NCBI GenBank assembly: GCA_031272075.1
Contig: JAISUK010000071.1
Location: 1 to 46,880 of the forward strand
Direction: 5' to 3'
DNA length: 46,880 nt
DNA from: Dysgonamonadaceae bacterium
GTDB lineage: Bacteria > Bacteroidota > Bacteroidia > Bacteroidales > Azobacteroidaceae
Shown here: positions 24,309-32,711 of the stretch, in pieces
How the letters are laid out: every line of letters begins with the position of its first letter
How positions within the stretch are numbered: position 1 is the first letter of the stretch
Position numbers and translations under genes: made by a program
The notes under the pieces: generated by a model
Seen by the model: the letters and a program-made list of their open reading frames with translations, nothing else
Databases searched by the model: none
Told to the model about the DNA's origin: nothing

Positions 24309-25118
24309 ATGATTATCAGTTTAAACAAGCCGTCATCTATCAGCGAGATAGGAAGGAGAAACAACAACGAAGACTCCATCTATCCCCGAAACGAAGAAGC
24401 CTCCGTTAACGATAAACTATTTCTTGTCTGCGACGGCGTCGGAGGCGCAAACAAAGGCGAAGTGGCCAGCGCCCTCGCCTGCGAATCCATCAAGACTTAT
24501 TTTCGCACTTTCCTGGAACCGGAAAAAACCGTCAACGCCGAATTCATCGAAAAATCCATCCGATATGCTGAAACCCGATTTGACGAATACGTCAAGGAAA
24601 ACCCTGAAGCCAGAGGAATGGCAACCACCGTCTGCCTCATCTACCTCTCCGCTAACGGCATCTTCCTGACCCATGCCGGCGACAGCCGAATCTATCAAAT
24701 CCGCAACGGAAACATCATCTTCAAAACGGAAGACCATTCCCTGGTCAATTCCTGGATCAAAACCGGACGACTCGATGTGGAAAACGCCCGCAATCACCCC
24801 CAAAAAAATGTGATCTACCGCGCTATCCAAAGCTCCCGACAACCGGTGGAAATCGACGTGACACAATTGACCGACATCCGCCCCGGCGACGCCTTCCTGA
24901 TGTGTACCGACGGTATCTACGACGCTATCTCCGAAAAAGAAATTTGTGAAATCCTCAACGAAAATGGAAACGCAGAATCCAAACTCACCAAAATAAAAGA
25001 ATCCTGTTCAAGCCGCGCTCTCGATAATTATTCCGCTTACCTGATCCCCATTCAAGACGTACAGGACTCGAAGACATTCAAACAGTTTTTTGTATCTTTC
25101 CTTTATGCTTTCGTATAA
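24309..25118 (+). CDS. PP2C-family Ser/Thr protein phosphatase
   Basis: 269 residues, a complete bacterial PP2C (PPM) domain. Motifs in order: GRRNNNEDS (about 15-23), LVCDGVGGANKG (about 39-50) with the metal-binding Asp and Gly-Gly, THAGDSRIYQIRNG (about 120-133), MCTDGIYDAI (about 199-208) and DNYSAYLIPI near the C-terminus, which matches the usual DN-x-T/S-V end. The Asp residues that bind Mn/Mg are all present, so it should be active. No membrane segment: cytoplasmic. It lies 51 bp after the FHA gene and 35 bp before the kinase gene, and should reverse the kinase's phosphorylation, as PstP does for PknB. Confidence 0.92.
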   Translation: MIISLNKPSSISEIGRRNNNEDSIYPRNEEASVNDKLFLVCDGVGGANKGEVASALACESIKTYFRTFLEPEKTVNAEFIEKSIRYAETRFDEYVKENPEARGMATTVCLIYLSANGIFLTHAGDSRIYQIRNGNIIFKTEDHSLVNSWIKTGRLDVENARNHPQKNVIYRAIQSSRQPVEIDVTQLTDIRPGDAFLMCTDGIYDAISEKEICEILNENGNAESKLTKIKESCSSRALDNYSAYLIPIQDVQDSKTFKQFFVSFLYAFV

Positions 25119-25153
25119 AAATCGTACCTTTGAATCCTGTTATTTAAAACCTC

Positions 25154-26869
25154 ATGTATCTAAAAGAAGGATATCAACTGCATACAGGGAAATACCTGCT
25201 TCATAATGTCATCGGGGAAGGTGGATTCAGTATTACCTACAAAGGACTGTGGAATACCGATATCCATGGACCCCTCGGAAAAATCGCAACCCAGGCGCCC
25301 GTATGTATCAAAGAATATTTTTTCAAAGATTATTGCTTACGCAACGAATTAACCAACTTTATTGAGACCAATTCCGCTAACGGAAAACTTTTCTTCGACA
25401 AATACAAAGAGAAAATCATCAAAGAAGCGCGAATACTCTCAGATATCCACCACCCGAATGTCGTCAAGGTGCTGGAAGTATTCAAACAAAACAATACCGT
25501 CTACATCGTCATGGAATTTATTTCCGGCGATTCGCTGAAACAGATACTCGAACAATCGGGCGTGTTCAAGGAAGAAACATTATTGCCTATCCTTTTCAAA
25601 ATCGGTCAGGCGCTTCAGTATATTCACGAAAAAAATATCCTCCACCTCGATATCAAACCCAGCAATATCCTGATGGATACGGACAACAATCCCAAACTGA
25701 TCGATTTCGGAATCAGCAAACGCTACGACATTCACGACCGGCAGGAAACCAGCACCTCCATCCTGGCGGCTTCCAAAGGATATGCTTCCATCGAACAATA
25801 CGACAGCGAAGGAATGCAGTTCTTTTCGCCTTGCCCTGATATCTATTCGTTTGGTGCGACCATGTATTTTCTACTCACCGGCGAAGTCCCGACCGAATCG
25901 ATCCTCCGTTCAACCAAAGGACTTGCCCGCCCCAGGGAATTGAATCCGGAAATCTCCGAAAATACGGAACGCGTCATCCTCAAAGCGATGGAACTCCACG
26001 CATCAAACAGATACCAGTCTGTGATCGAAATGATTACCGATCTTGGCTACAATCCGGAGACCGAGCCGAAAACACCGCCAAAGCAAGAAGATGAGCGTAC
26101 GGAATTGCTGCCGTCCGTTCGTCATAGCATCAACCAGCCGATTGATGTGGACGAAGAAACGCGAATTCATACCGAGCAAGCGAAAAACAAAAAAGAGATA
26201 AACCGAAAAGCGGTCATTTTTTCCGGTATCGGACTGATAGCTGTCACAATCACACTGCTGATCCTGTATCTCAACCGCATTTTTACTCCCCACGACAGCA
26301 ACCGCCTGCCGAATACGGCAATAGTACAGACGGATACAACACTGTTTAATCCTGCCGACACCGGCCAAACGACGCCTCCCGACGACGCCCAGCCGGCGGA
26401 CAACCCCGTTTCGGCTTCCGAAGTAGACAAAGGAAATAAAGAAAAACAGCCGGAGGACGATCCCAATCGTCAACAATATGAACACTACTACAATTCTGCT
26501 TTGGCCTATTTCAACGCCAAAGATTATTCAAATGCCGCTTCCGACTTTCGGAAGGCTGTTTCGTATATGGATTCGCCGGAAGCAAAAAAATATATAAGCA
26601 TTTGTGACAGCGAATTAGAAGCACAAGCGATTGAAAAAAGAAAAGAAATGTATGATTTCAAGATGGAATTTGGTAATTTTGTCATCGTAAAAAAGAAGTC
26701 CAACGGATTGATGGGCGCAGTCGATCAGAAATGTCATGAACGAATCCCCTGTATCTACCTCTTGGCGGAACCCGCTGGGGAAAACAGGGCATTCTTGAGA
26801 GAGGATGAATTGTTTGACATCTATTCGCCGTCCGGAGATACAATTAAGACACGGGCTGACAGTTATTGA
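25154..26869 (+). CDS. membrane-anchored Ser/Thr protein kinase with periplasmic TPR- and WG-like parts
   Basis: 571 residues. The Hanks-type kinase domain covers about 13-300: glycine loop IGEGGFSITYKG (20-31), Lys53, Glu91, catalytic HLDIKPSN with Asp166, and DFG at 184-186; all are intact. The usual APE region reads GYASIEQY. A proline-rich, charged juxtamembrane part (300-350) contains ERTELL and DEETRI, plausible autophosphorylation sites. One membrane helix at about 352-374 follows Lys/Arg-rich sequence, putting the kinase inside and the C-terminus in the periplasm. That part has a TPR-like helix pair (446-471) and a WG-repeat-like stretch (518-535, GLMGAVDQKCHERIPCIY). A -7 element TACCTTTG at 25125 may give it an internal promoter. 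This sensor layout resembles PknB in outline but without PASTA domains. Confidence 0.92.
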   Translation: MYLKEGYQLHTGKYLLHNVIGEGGFSITYKGLWNTDIHGPLGKIATQAPVCIKEYFFKDYCLRNELTNFIETNSANGKLFFDKYKEKIIKEARILSDIHHPNVVKVLEVFKQNNTVYIVMEFISGDSLKQILEQSGVFKEETLLPILFKIGQALQYIHEKNILHLDIKPSNILMDTDNNPKLIDFGISKRYDIHDRQETSTSILAASKGYASIEQYDSEGMQFFSPCPDIYSFGATMYFLLTGEVPTESILRSTKGLARPRELNPEISENTERVILKAMELHASNRYQSVIEMITDLGYNPETEPKTPPKQEDERTELLPSVRHSINQPIDVDEETRIHTEQAKNKKEINRKAVIFSGIGLIAVTITLLILYLNRIFTPHDSNRLPNTAIVQTDTTLFNPADTGQTTPPDDAQPADNPVSASEVDKGNKEKQPEDDPNRQQYEHYYNSALAYFNAKDYSNAASDFRKAVSYMDSPEAKKYISICDSELEAQAIEKRKEMYDFKMEFGNFVIVKKKSNGLMGAVDQKCHERIPCIYLLAEPAGENRAFLREDELFDIYSPSGDTIKTRADSY

Positions 26870-26877
26870 AAGTATTG

Positions 26878-27885
26878 ATGAAACCAACGGTTTTTTTATT
26901 CTTATTCGTATGTTTTTGCTTCTCAAACGCATTTGCTCAATCACATTCCGAATACAATCGGAAAGGAGACCAAGCTATGGAAAAAAAAGACTACTTTGAA
27001 GCCCGGATGTGGTATGCCGAAGGCCTTGATAATTGCGACCTTTACAGCATCAACCGCCTGACCAGAATATGGGTGGATCAGCCCGACATGCGACGTACCA
27101 TGAATAATGTTATCTCCAGGTGCTTCGTCTGTCTGAAAAGCCTGTCCTCTACCAACGACAATACCGACGCCATGCGCTTACTGGCAGATTATTACTACCA
27201 GGGAATTGGGATGAAAGTCGATTCCGTGCAAGCCACAAACCTGATGAATGAAGTGGCGAAGATCCTCCATCTTCCACCCCGCTCCACCGTCGCCGAGATC
27301 TCGACAAACGAACCCGACACCCTGTCGCAGAACCGAAGCGCTTCCAGCAAAAACACTTCCATCTTCAACCGCTTGCTTTTGATGAATTTCATTAAACAGT
27401 ATCATTTTTTCCTGGCGTATACCTACTCCCCTACGATGCCCTACGGGGTTTCCGTCGGCGGATTCAAGAAATTCGGATTGTCATTGAATTTCAGAACAAG
27501 CAACAATTCCAAAAACGCAACTTACCAATCCAATACCGACGGCCTGATTCTCGGCATCGAAAAAGAGCGTACTTACTTCTTTGAAGAAAAAGATGAGATT
27601 TGGAGCAGTTGGATGATTACCGGCGATGCGCTGATTCCCGTCTTTACAAAAAATCTGTTTATTTCGGCAGGCGGCGGTTACGCCCAAAGGGAATATTATT
27701 GCCCTGTCGTCTTCACAAAAGACAATGCGAGCGCCTGGTGTTACAATCCTCAGGCTTCCTATCGCGGAATCGCGCTGGAAGTCGGTGGCGTATATAAATA
27801 CAAGAAGATGCTCTTCGCGGGAGGGATCAATACGATCCGTTTCCGCGATCTGGATGCTTTTGTCAGTGTCGGTTTTTCTTTTTAA
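26878..27885 (+). CDS. exported protein with TPR-like N-terminus and predicted outer-membrane barrel
   Basis: 335 residues from the ATG at 26878; a TTG at 26866 overlaps the kinase stop but is less likely. A signal peptide (about 1-20, ending SNAFAQ) is followed by TPR/Sel1-like helices (NRKGDQAMEKKDYFEARMWY; LADYYYQGIGMKVDSVQATN) to about residue 125. From about residue 170 the sequence alternates as amphipathic beta strands (LAYTYSP, VSVGGFKKFGLSLNF, LFISAGGGYAQREYY) and ends in FVSVGFSF, with a terminal Phe as in outer-membrane barrels. No named family recognised. It lies 8 bp after the kinase gene, so it is probably co-transcribed, and it could be the outer-membrane end of the signalling chain, meeting the kinase TPR part in the periplasm. 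Confidence 0.75.
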   Translation: MKPTVFLFLFVCFCFSNAFAQSHSEYNRKGDQAMEKKDYFEARMWYAEGLDNCDLYSINRLTRIWVDQPDMRRTMNNVISRCFVCLKSLSSTNDNTDAMRLLADYYYQGIGMKVDSVQATNLMNEVAKILHLPPRSTVAEISTNEPDTLSQNRSASSKNTSIFNRLLLMNFIKQYHFFLAYTYSPTMPYGVSVGGFKKFGLSLNFRTSNNSKNATYQSNTDGLILGIEKERTYFFEEKDEIWSSWMITGDALIPVFTKNLFISAGGGYAQREYYCPVVFTKDNASAWCYNPQASYRGIALEVGGVYKYKKMLFAGGINTIRFRDLDAFVSVGFSF

Positions 27886-27897
27886 TCCCTATTGAAA

Positions 27898-29154
27898 ATG
27901 AAACAAATCTACCTTCCGTTCTTATTGGTTGTGCTGACGGTCTCCTGTCTGGACAACGTAGATATGCCCGACGGGATACTCAACAAGAAGAAAGATCCTA
28001 CGGTGGAAACCAACAGGGTGGAAACGGTCGGCGAAAAAACTTTTCGGTGCGAAGGAATCATAGAATATACGGGAGAAGCGGAGATCCTGGGCAAAGGATT
28101 TTGTTGGAGCGCCTACAACGAACTGCCTACAATAGAGGATGATTCCACCGTTTTATCTACCTCGGCGACAGACGTGTTTGAATATACTTTGACCAATATG
28201 TCCGGCGGCAACGTATATTATATCCGCGCTTTCGCTTTTAACAAGTTCGGTTATGCTTACGGCAAAGTGATACGGCTTGAGACCCCCGATGTCTGGGAAG
28301 AAATGGCTCCCTTCCCCGGCCAGATAAGGAACTATGCTACTACTTTCATGCTGGAAGATTTCTTTTTCATCGCTTGCGGACGAAGATCCGACAACGAATC
28401 GCCGCTGGGCGATACCTGGACATACGATTTTTCCGAAGACAGGTGGATCGCTTATTCCGACTATCCGGGAGAAAAACGGGTGCAAGCGGCTTCGTTCGTG
28501 ATCGACAATTCGGCATACCTCGGCATGGGATTCTCTCCCGGCGCTTATTATAATAATTTCTACATGACCGAAGACGAACAATCCTGGGAAAGCGCTGTCG
28601 TCACTTCACCGATGCTTGCCAAAGCCGAATGTGTCGGTTTCAGCCTCGATTCCTACGGATATATCGTCGGAGGACGTATCATCGCAGCGAATGTCTATGC
28701 CGAAGTATGGCGCTATTCGCCGACGTCCACTCCGCATTGGAGACAAATGAATGATTTCCCCACACGTATCTATTCGGGAATCGGCTTCACCTGGGGGGAT
28801 TCGGCATTTGTCGGCTTTGGCATCGACCGCGACGGTAAAACGATCAAAAATATTTGGAAATACGACCAGGGAACGGATACTTGGGAACTGTTTACTACTG
28901 CCCCCGACAAATTCGGAAGGGCTTTCGCCGGTTCGGGCGTCATCATCGAAGACAATGCCTATTTCGTCGACAACCAGAATATCATCTGGGAACTGAACCT
29001 CTCCACCCGCGAATGGCGAGAAAAAACACTTCTGCCCGATACTTTCAGTAAGAACGAAATCTACAGCCAGTATCTCTTTGCTCATGGCCATTCCCTCTAC
29101 ATCGGCCTGAACAATACAGACCTATTTTACGAATACAAACCCTTCTGGGACTAA
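27898..29154 (+). CDS. kelch-repeat lipoprotein
   Basis: 418 residues from the ATG at 27898. A lipobox (LTVSC, Cys at about 17) marks a lipoprotein. Residues about 35-130 form a fibronectin-like domain ending YYIRAFAFNKFGYAYGKV, a pattern common in Bacteroidetes surface proteins. About five kelch blades follow from residue 135 to the end, each with the WxxMxxFP or W..Y..YP signature (WEEMAPFPGQIRNYATTF; WIAYSDYPGEKR; WRQMNDFPTRIYSGIGF; WELFTTAPDKFGRAF; WREKTLLPDTF). It probably folds as a propeller that binds a ligand or partner. It lies 12 bp after the barrel gene and is the last signalling-operon member before cysE. Whether it faces the periplasm or the surface cannot be read; no clear surface-export signal is visible after the Cys. 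Confidence 0.85.
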   Translation: MKQIYLPFLLVVLTVSCLDNVDMPDGILNKKKDPTVETNRVETVGEKTFRCEGIIEYTGEAEILGKGFCWSAYNELPTIEDDSTVLSTSATDVFEYTLTNMSGGNVYYIRAFAFNKFGYAYGKVIRLETPDVWEEMAPFPGQIRNYATTFMLEDFFFIACGRRSDNESPLGDTWTYDFSEDRWIAYSDYPGEKRVQAASFVIDNSAYLGMGFSPGAYYNNFYMTEDEQSWESAVVTSPMLAKAECVGFSLDSYGYIVGGRIIAANVYAEVWRYSPTSTPHWRQMNDFPTRIYSGIGFTWGDSAFVGFGIDRDGKTIKNIWKYDQGTDTWELFTTAPDKFGRAFAGSGVIIEDNAYFVDNQNIIWELNLSTREWREKTLLPDTFSKNEIYSQYLFAHGHSLYIGLNNTDLFYEYKPFWD

Positions 29155-29164
29155 TCTCTACAAC

Positions 29165-30073
29165 ATGGATTTATTTCAAACCATCCAAAAAAACGTCAGT
29201 TTGCTTACGGAAAATCATTCGAAAGCATATCCGCATATTCCTCTTTATGACAAACAATTACCTTCCATTGCGAGCCTGAATGTCATTGTAGACACAGTGC
29301 GCGCCATCCTTTTTCCGGGCTATTTCGGAAATACATTGGTAAACCTCAATTCGTTGGAGTATCATACGGGGGTATATCTGGAAAAACTCTACAACCTGCT
29401 CTATCAACAGGTGCTCTGTGCGCTTAATTTTAAATCGGATGGAGAAGATAATGCCGAGGTGGCGCTCCATCAGAAAGCAAAAACGCTCTGTTGCGGTTTT
29501 ATCGATAAACTTCCGCGCGTGAAGTATCTGCTGTCGACCGACATCAAGGCGATGATGATTGGCGATCCTGCCGCCAAAAGTGATACGGAAGTGATTTTTT
29601 GCTATCCGGCCATCCGGGCTTTGGTCAATTACCGGATCGCTCACGAGTTGTTGAAATTGGGGATTCCGCTGATTCCGCGAATCATCTCCGAGATCGCCCA
29701 TTCCGAAACAGGCATCGACATCCATCCGCAAGCGCAGATCGGAGAATACTTCAGCATCGATCATGGAACCGGCGTGGTGATCGGACAGACCTCCATCATC
29801 GGAAATCACGTGCAACTGTATCAGGGAGTGACATTGGGGGCGAAAAACTTTACACTCGACGATAACGGGCTGCCGATCGACGTCCCGCGCCACCCGATCA
29901 TCGAAGACGATGTCACAATCTATTCCAATTCATCTATCCTGGGACGAATCACCATCGGGAAAGGCACCGTTATCGGCGGAAATGTCTGGTTGACCAACAG
30001 CGTGCCGCCCAATTCGCGGATCCTGCAAACAAGGGCAACACAAATGGTATTTTCCGACGGATTGGGAATTTAG
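29165..30073 (+). CDS. cysE: serine O-acetyltransferase
   Basis: 302 residues, the long type found in Bacteroidetes. It makes O-acetylserine from serine and acetyl-CoA, the first step of cysteine synthesis. An N-terminal helical domain (1-170) leads to a left-handed beta helix with hexapeptide turns (GIDIHPQAQIGEYFSIDHGT, VVIGQTSIIGNHVQLYQG, then SSILGRITIGKGTVIGGNVW). The catalytic Asp-His (SIDHGTGVVIGQ) is at about 198-199. The C-terminus ends in Ile, the residue that in other CysE proteins docks into CysK; no cysK is in the window. It starts 10 bp after the kelch gene, so read-through from the signalling operon is possible. It converges on nadC with overlapping stop codons (30070-30073). 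Confidence 0.92.
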   Translation: MDLFQTIQKNVSLLTENHSKAYPHIPLYDKQLPSIASLNVIVDTVRAILFPGYFGNTLVNLNSLEYHTGVYLEKLYNLLYQQVLCALNFKSDGEDNAEVALHQKAKTLCCGFIDKLPRVKYLLSTDIKAMMIGDPAAKSDTEVIFCYPAIRALVNYRIAHELLKLGIPLIPRIISEIAHSETGIDIHPQAQIGEYFSIDHGTGVVIGQTSIIGNHVQLYQGVTLGAKNFTLDDNGLPIDVPRHPIIEDDVTIYSNSSILGRITIGKGTVIGGNVWLTNSVPPNSRILQTRATQMVFSDGLGI

Positions 30074-30921
30074 TCATCGCACGCTTTCAGGCTCATATCC
30101 AGACTTTTGACGGAATGAGTCAAGGCGCCGACAGAAATATAATCCACGCCGCACAAGGCATAATCGCGGATGGTATCGTAGGTGATGCCGCCCGACGATT
30201 CGATGGCGTAGCGGCCATCCACCAACGCCACCGCTTTGCGGGTGTTATCCACATCGAAATTATCCAACATGATGCGGTCAATGCCGCCAATTTTCAAGAC
30301 TTCCGCCAATTCGTCGAAATTACGAACCTCGATCTCTATCTTCAGTTCTTTCGCATGTCGCCAGCAATATTCTTTCGCACGACGAATGGCAGGCTCTATC
30401 CCTCCGGCAAAGTCCACATGGTTGTCTTTCAACAGAATCATATCAAAAAGCCCGATACGGTGATTCTCGCCGCCCCCGATACGAACCGCCTCTTTTTCCA
30501 GCATCCGCATCCCCGGCGTCGTCTTGCGGGTATCCAGAATCTTCGCTTTGGTGCCTTCTACCCGCCGGACATATTTCCTCGTAACGGTAGCGATGCCGCT
30601 CATGCGTTGCATGACATTCAGCACCAGCCGTTCGGTCTGCAACAGTGACTGCACTTTCCCTGCGACATAAAATGCAACGTCGCCGTAACCTACTTCGGTG
30701 CCGTCGTCGATAAGCACTTCCAGCGTCAGATCCGGATCGAACGTCTGGAAAATCTGTCGTGCGATGTCCACGCCCGCCAGCACCCCCGGCTCTTTGATGA
30801 GCAAACGGGCTTTCCCGGCAGCCTGTTCCGGAATGCTGCATAAGGTCGTATGATCACCGTCACCGATGTCTTCAGCGAACGCCAGGCGGATCAGTTCATC
30901 GATCAGTTGTTGCTTAATCAT
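30070..30921 (-). CDS. nadC: nicotinate-nucleotide diphosphorylase (carboxylating)
   Basis: 283 residues, a full-length quinolinate phosphoribosyltransferase. It converts quinolinate and PRPP to nicotinate mononucleotide in de novo NAD synthesis. The N-terminal alpha/beta sandwich has GDHTTLCSIPEQAAGKARL; the barrel has RMSGIATVTRKYVRRVEGTK, ILDTRKTTPGMRMLEKEAVR and GGGENHRIGLFDMILLKDNH, which carry the Arg, Lys and His residues that bind quinolinate and PRPP phosphates. The end has IESSGGITYDTIRDYA. It overlaps the upstream peptidase gene by 4 bp (ATGA), so translation is probably coupled, an odd pairing by function. nadA and nadB are not in the window. Confidence 0.95.
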   Translation of the reverse strand: MIKQQLIDELIRLAFAEDIGDGDHTTLCSIPEQAAGKARLLIKEPGVLAGVDIARQIFQTFDPDLTLEVLIDDGTEVGYGDVAFYVAGKVQSLLQTERLVLNVMQRMSGIATVTRKYVRRVEGTKAKILDTRKTTPGMRMLEKEAVRIGGGENHRIGLFDMILLKDNHVDFAGGIEPAIRRAKEYCWRHAKELKIEIEVRNFDELAEVLKIGGIDRIMLDNFDVDNTRKAVALVDGRYAIESSGGITYDTIRDYALCGVDYISVGALTHSVKSLDMSLKACDD

Positions 30922-32135
30922 TTGATATTCAATTTATCCTTCAGCGCTTTCGAGAGGACATCCTTGTGTACGACAACATTCAGTGTTTTGTATTTGACAA
31001 ACGCTTCCGACGCATACCAAGTGCCTTTGTATGGATTTTGGTCTCCCCAGGAATTTTTCACCATATAATACAATGTGCCGTTTTGATCACTGGCAGTGCC
31101 GTAGATCAACATGCCGTGATCGTCAGTCGTTTCGTAGTTGTCAAACGCTTGCTGACGCAATGCTTGCGTAATTTCCATTTCTTTGACCGGTTTTCCCTGT
31201 TCGGCGATGAAGTTTTCCCTTTCTTTTTTGTTCAATCCCAGCCAATGTGCCTGATCCGAACCGGGGCCTTCGGGCGCATCCAAATCGGGCATCACTGCTA
31301 TGCCTTTCCTGCTATACCCTTTTTCACTCACATCCGACGCCCAGATAACGCAATAGCCCTTCTCGACCGACTCCCGAATCGCAGCCATCATTTCATCCAG
31401 CGGAAGATTATACGACAGCGACCAACGCCAATTGTCCGGCACTTCGATGGGAAAAGCGGTATAGAACGGATGATGCGTAAAAGAAGTCAATGACACATAG
31501 TTGTCCGGATTGATACCCAGGTATGCCATGAAACTCTGAGGTGTATATTGCTTTCCTTCGTAAGTGAAGGTTTCGGGACATCGACCGAGGTAGGCGTCCA
31601 GGATTCCTTTATATCCTTCAAACCAAGCGGTAGACAGTTTCCCGTTTCTATTTTTGATAACACTCGTCACATACGATTCGACCAAATCATCCATTTCTCC
31701 ATGACGGTGCAGTTCCTCGCCATAATTCAAACCGCGCATTTCCGATTCCGGGACCAAGCCATATTCTCGAATCCCTTCTACCACATCGGCGGCAGATCCT
31801 CCTGCCGGGAAATTGATCGTCCCATGCATCCGCACATATTTCAGGGCTTTATCCTGATAATTGCGATGCACAATATACATCTCCGACAAGTCGTAAGTCC
31901 CCTTATTCATCCGAAGCAACTCCGCTTCGAGAAAAGCCACACCCGAAAAGCACCAGCAAGTACTCGAACTGGATTGGTTCTTTACGACTGTCACCGGATT
32001 CGCTTTAATCGTGGTGAATTGAAAGCCTTCAGACTTCTCGGATTTGACCGTATCGAGGGCGTTGTTTACTCCGTTGCCCGCATATATATTCATGCCAAGC
32101 AACACACAGCAATACACTGATAAAAAATGTTTCAT
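30918..32135 (-). CDS. exported C1B-family cysteine peptidase (bleomycin hydrolase/aminopeptidase C-like)
   Basis: 405 residues. It matches peptidase C1B: catalytic Cys60 in SSSTCWCFSG, His340 in DDHGMLIYG and Asn361 in KNSWGDQNPYKG, with Gln54 of the oxyanion hole a few residues before Cys60. The N-terminus (residues 1-19, ending NIYAG) looks like a signal peptide, unlike the cytoplasmic PepC of Gram-positive bacteria, so a periplasmic location is likely. The family acts as an aminopeptidase through a C-terminal tail that blocks the cleft; the tail here ends KDKLNIK. A -7 element TACTTTTG is at 32159-32166. It is followed by nadC with a 4-bp overlap. Confidence 0.88.
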   Translation of the reverse strand: MKHFLSVYCCVLLGMNIYAGNGVNNALDTVKSEKSEGFQFTTIKANPVTVVKNQSSSSTCWCFSGVAFLEAELLRMNKGTYDLSEMYIVHRNYQDKALKYVRMHGTINFPAGGSAADVVEGIREYGLVPESEMRGLNYGEELHRHGEMDDLVESYVTSVIKNRNGKLSTAWFEGYKGILDAYLGRCPETFTYEGKQYTPQSFMAYLGINPDNYVSLTSFTHHPFYTAFPIEVPDNWRWSLSYNLPLDEMMAAIRESVEKGYCVIWASDVSEKGYSRKGIAVMPDLDAPEGPGSDQAHWLGLNKKERENFIAEQGKPVKEMEITQALRQQAFDNYETTDDHGMLIYGTASDQNGTLYYMVKNSWGDQNPYKGTWYASEAFVKYKTLNVVVHKDVLSKALKDKLNIK

Positions 32136-32238
32136 ACGTCAATAATTAATTTTGCTTACAAAAGTAAATAAAAGTTTGCGATATTCCTAATCAGAGGTGA
32201 GTGGTTAGTTAATTCGTAATGATTTTCCGGTGAGCCAA

Positions 32239-32253
32239 ACATCCCGCAGGGAT
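32239..32253. repeat. CATCCCGCAGGGATG mini-hairpin
   Basis: Six-base arms CATCCC and GGGATG with a GCA loop. Short elements of this type are, from memory, scattered in Bacteroidetes intergenic DNA; a genome count would settle whether this is one of them. Confidence 0.4.
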
Positions 32254-32273
32254 GAAGCCTCGATAACTAAGCA

Positions 32274-32402
32274 CTACTCCGGCGGATACACCACCGTCCA
32301 ATTCATGCGTTGCAAATCTTCTAATGTCAGACGATAGCAGTGCAAAATCGGAACATACTTTCGGATTGTATCGCAGTTCTCAATCAATTGATGATTAAGT
32401 TT
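32274..32402 (-). pseudogene. C-terminal remnant of an unidentified protein gene
   Basis: On the minus strand an open stretch of 42 codons runs from just after a stop (32405-32403) to a TAG at 32276-32274. It reads KLNHQLIENCDTIRKY, then VPILHCYRLTLEDLQRMNWT, then VVYPPE. The composition is that of a real protein end (Trp, Tyr and Cys, ending PPE), but there is no plausible start codon and the upstream sequence is A/T-rich non-coding. I therefore read it as the tail of a gene whose 5' part was lost. I cannot name the family. Confidence 0.5.
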
Positions 32403-32612
32403 TTACGAATAATAAATTATTTTTTTCGGTATAATGGACAAAAGTGATGCTGAATTTTTGTTTGAAATTTGGTCGGTCATTTTAGTGGTTATATTTTTGC
32501 ATTGTCAAGCGATACGGAAACAGGCTCTGCTGGGGAGCAACCTGACAGGGATAGTTTGACCTTATACAAATTGTAATGAAGGATTGCTGTTCGGCAGTTA
32601 GATTTTATAATT

Positions 32613-32640
32613 GTAGAGACGGTGCATGCACCGTCTCTAC
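32613..32640. repeat. 28-bp perfect palindrome, intergenic
   Basis: Halves GTAGAGACGGTGCA and TGCACCGTCTCTAC are exact complements. It differs at two bases from the translated copy at 9179-9206. A partial copy (AGACGGTGCAC) follows at 32670-32680. Confidence 0.85.
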
Positions 32641-32711
32641 GGATGATAAATCGAACAACGCAAATATAAAGACGGTGCACCTTGTTCCGTAGCCTATTTG
32701 TAGTATAAAGA

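Larger units (their letters stand above)
32136..32711. other. 576-bp gene-poor interval
   Basis: The longest stretch without an intact gene. It contains the peptidase promoter region, a GTGAGTGGTTAGTTAATTCG word similar to one near 19195, a CATCCC-GCA-GGGATG hairpin at 32239-32253, a protein-coding remnant (32274-32402), A/T-rich sequence, a 28-bp palindrome (32613-32640) and a half copy of it near 32670. I see no RNA gene or complete coding region. It looks like decayed sequence colonised by small repeats. Confidence 0.6.
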
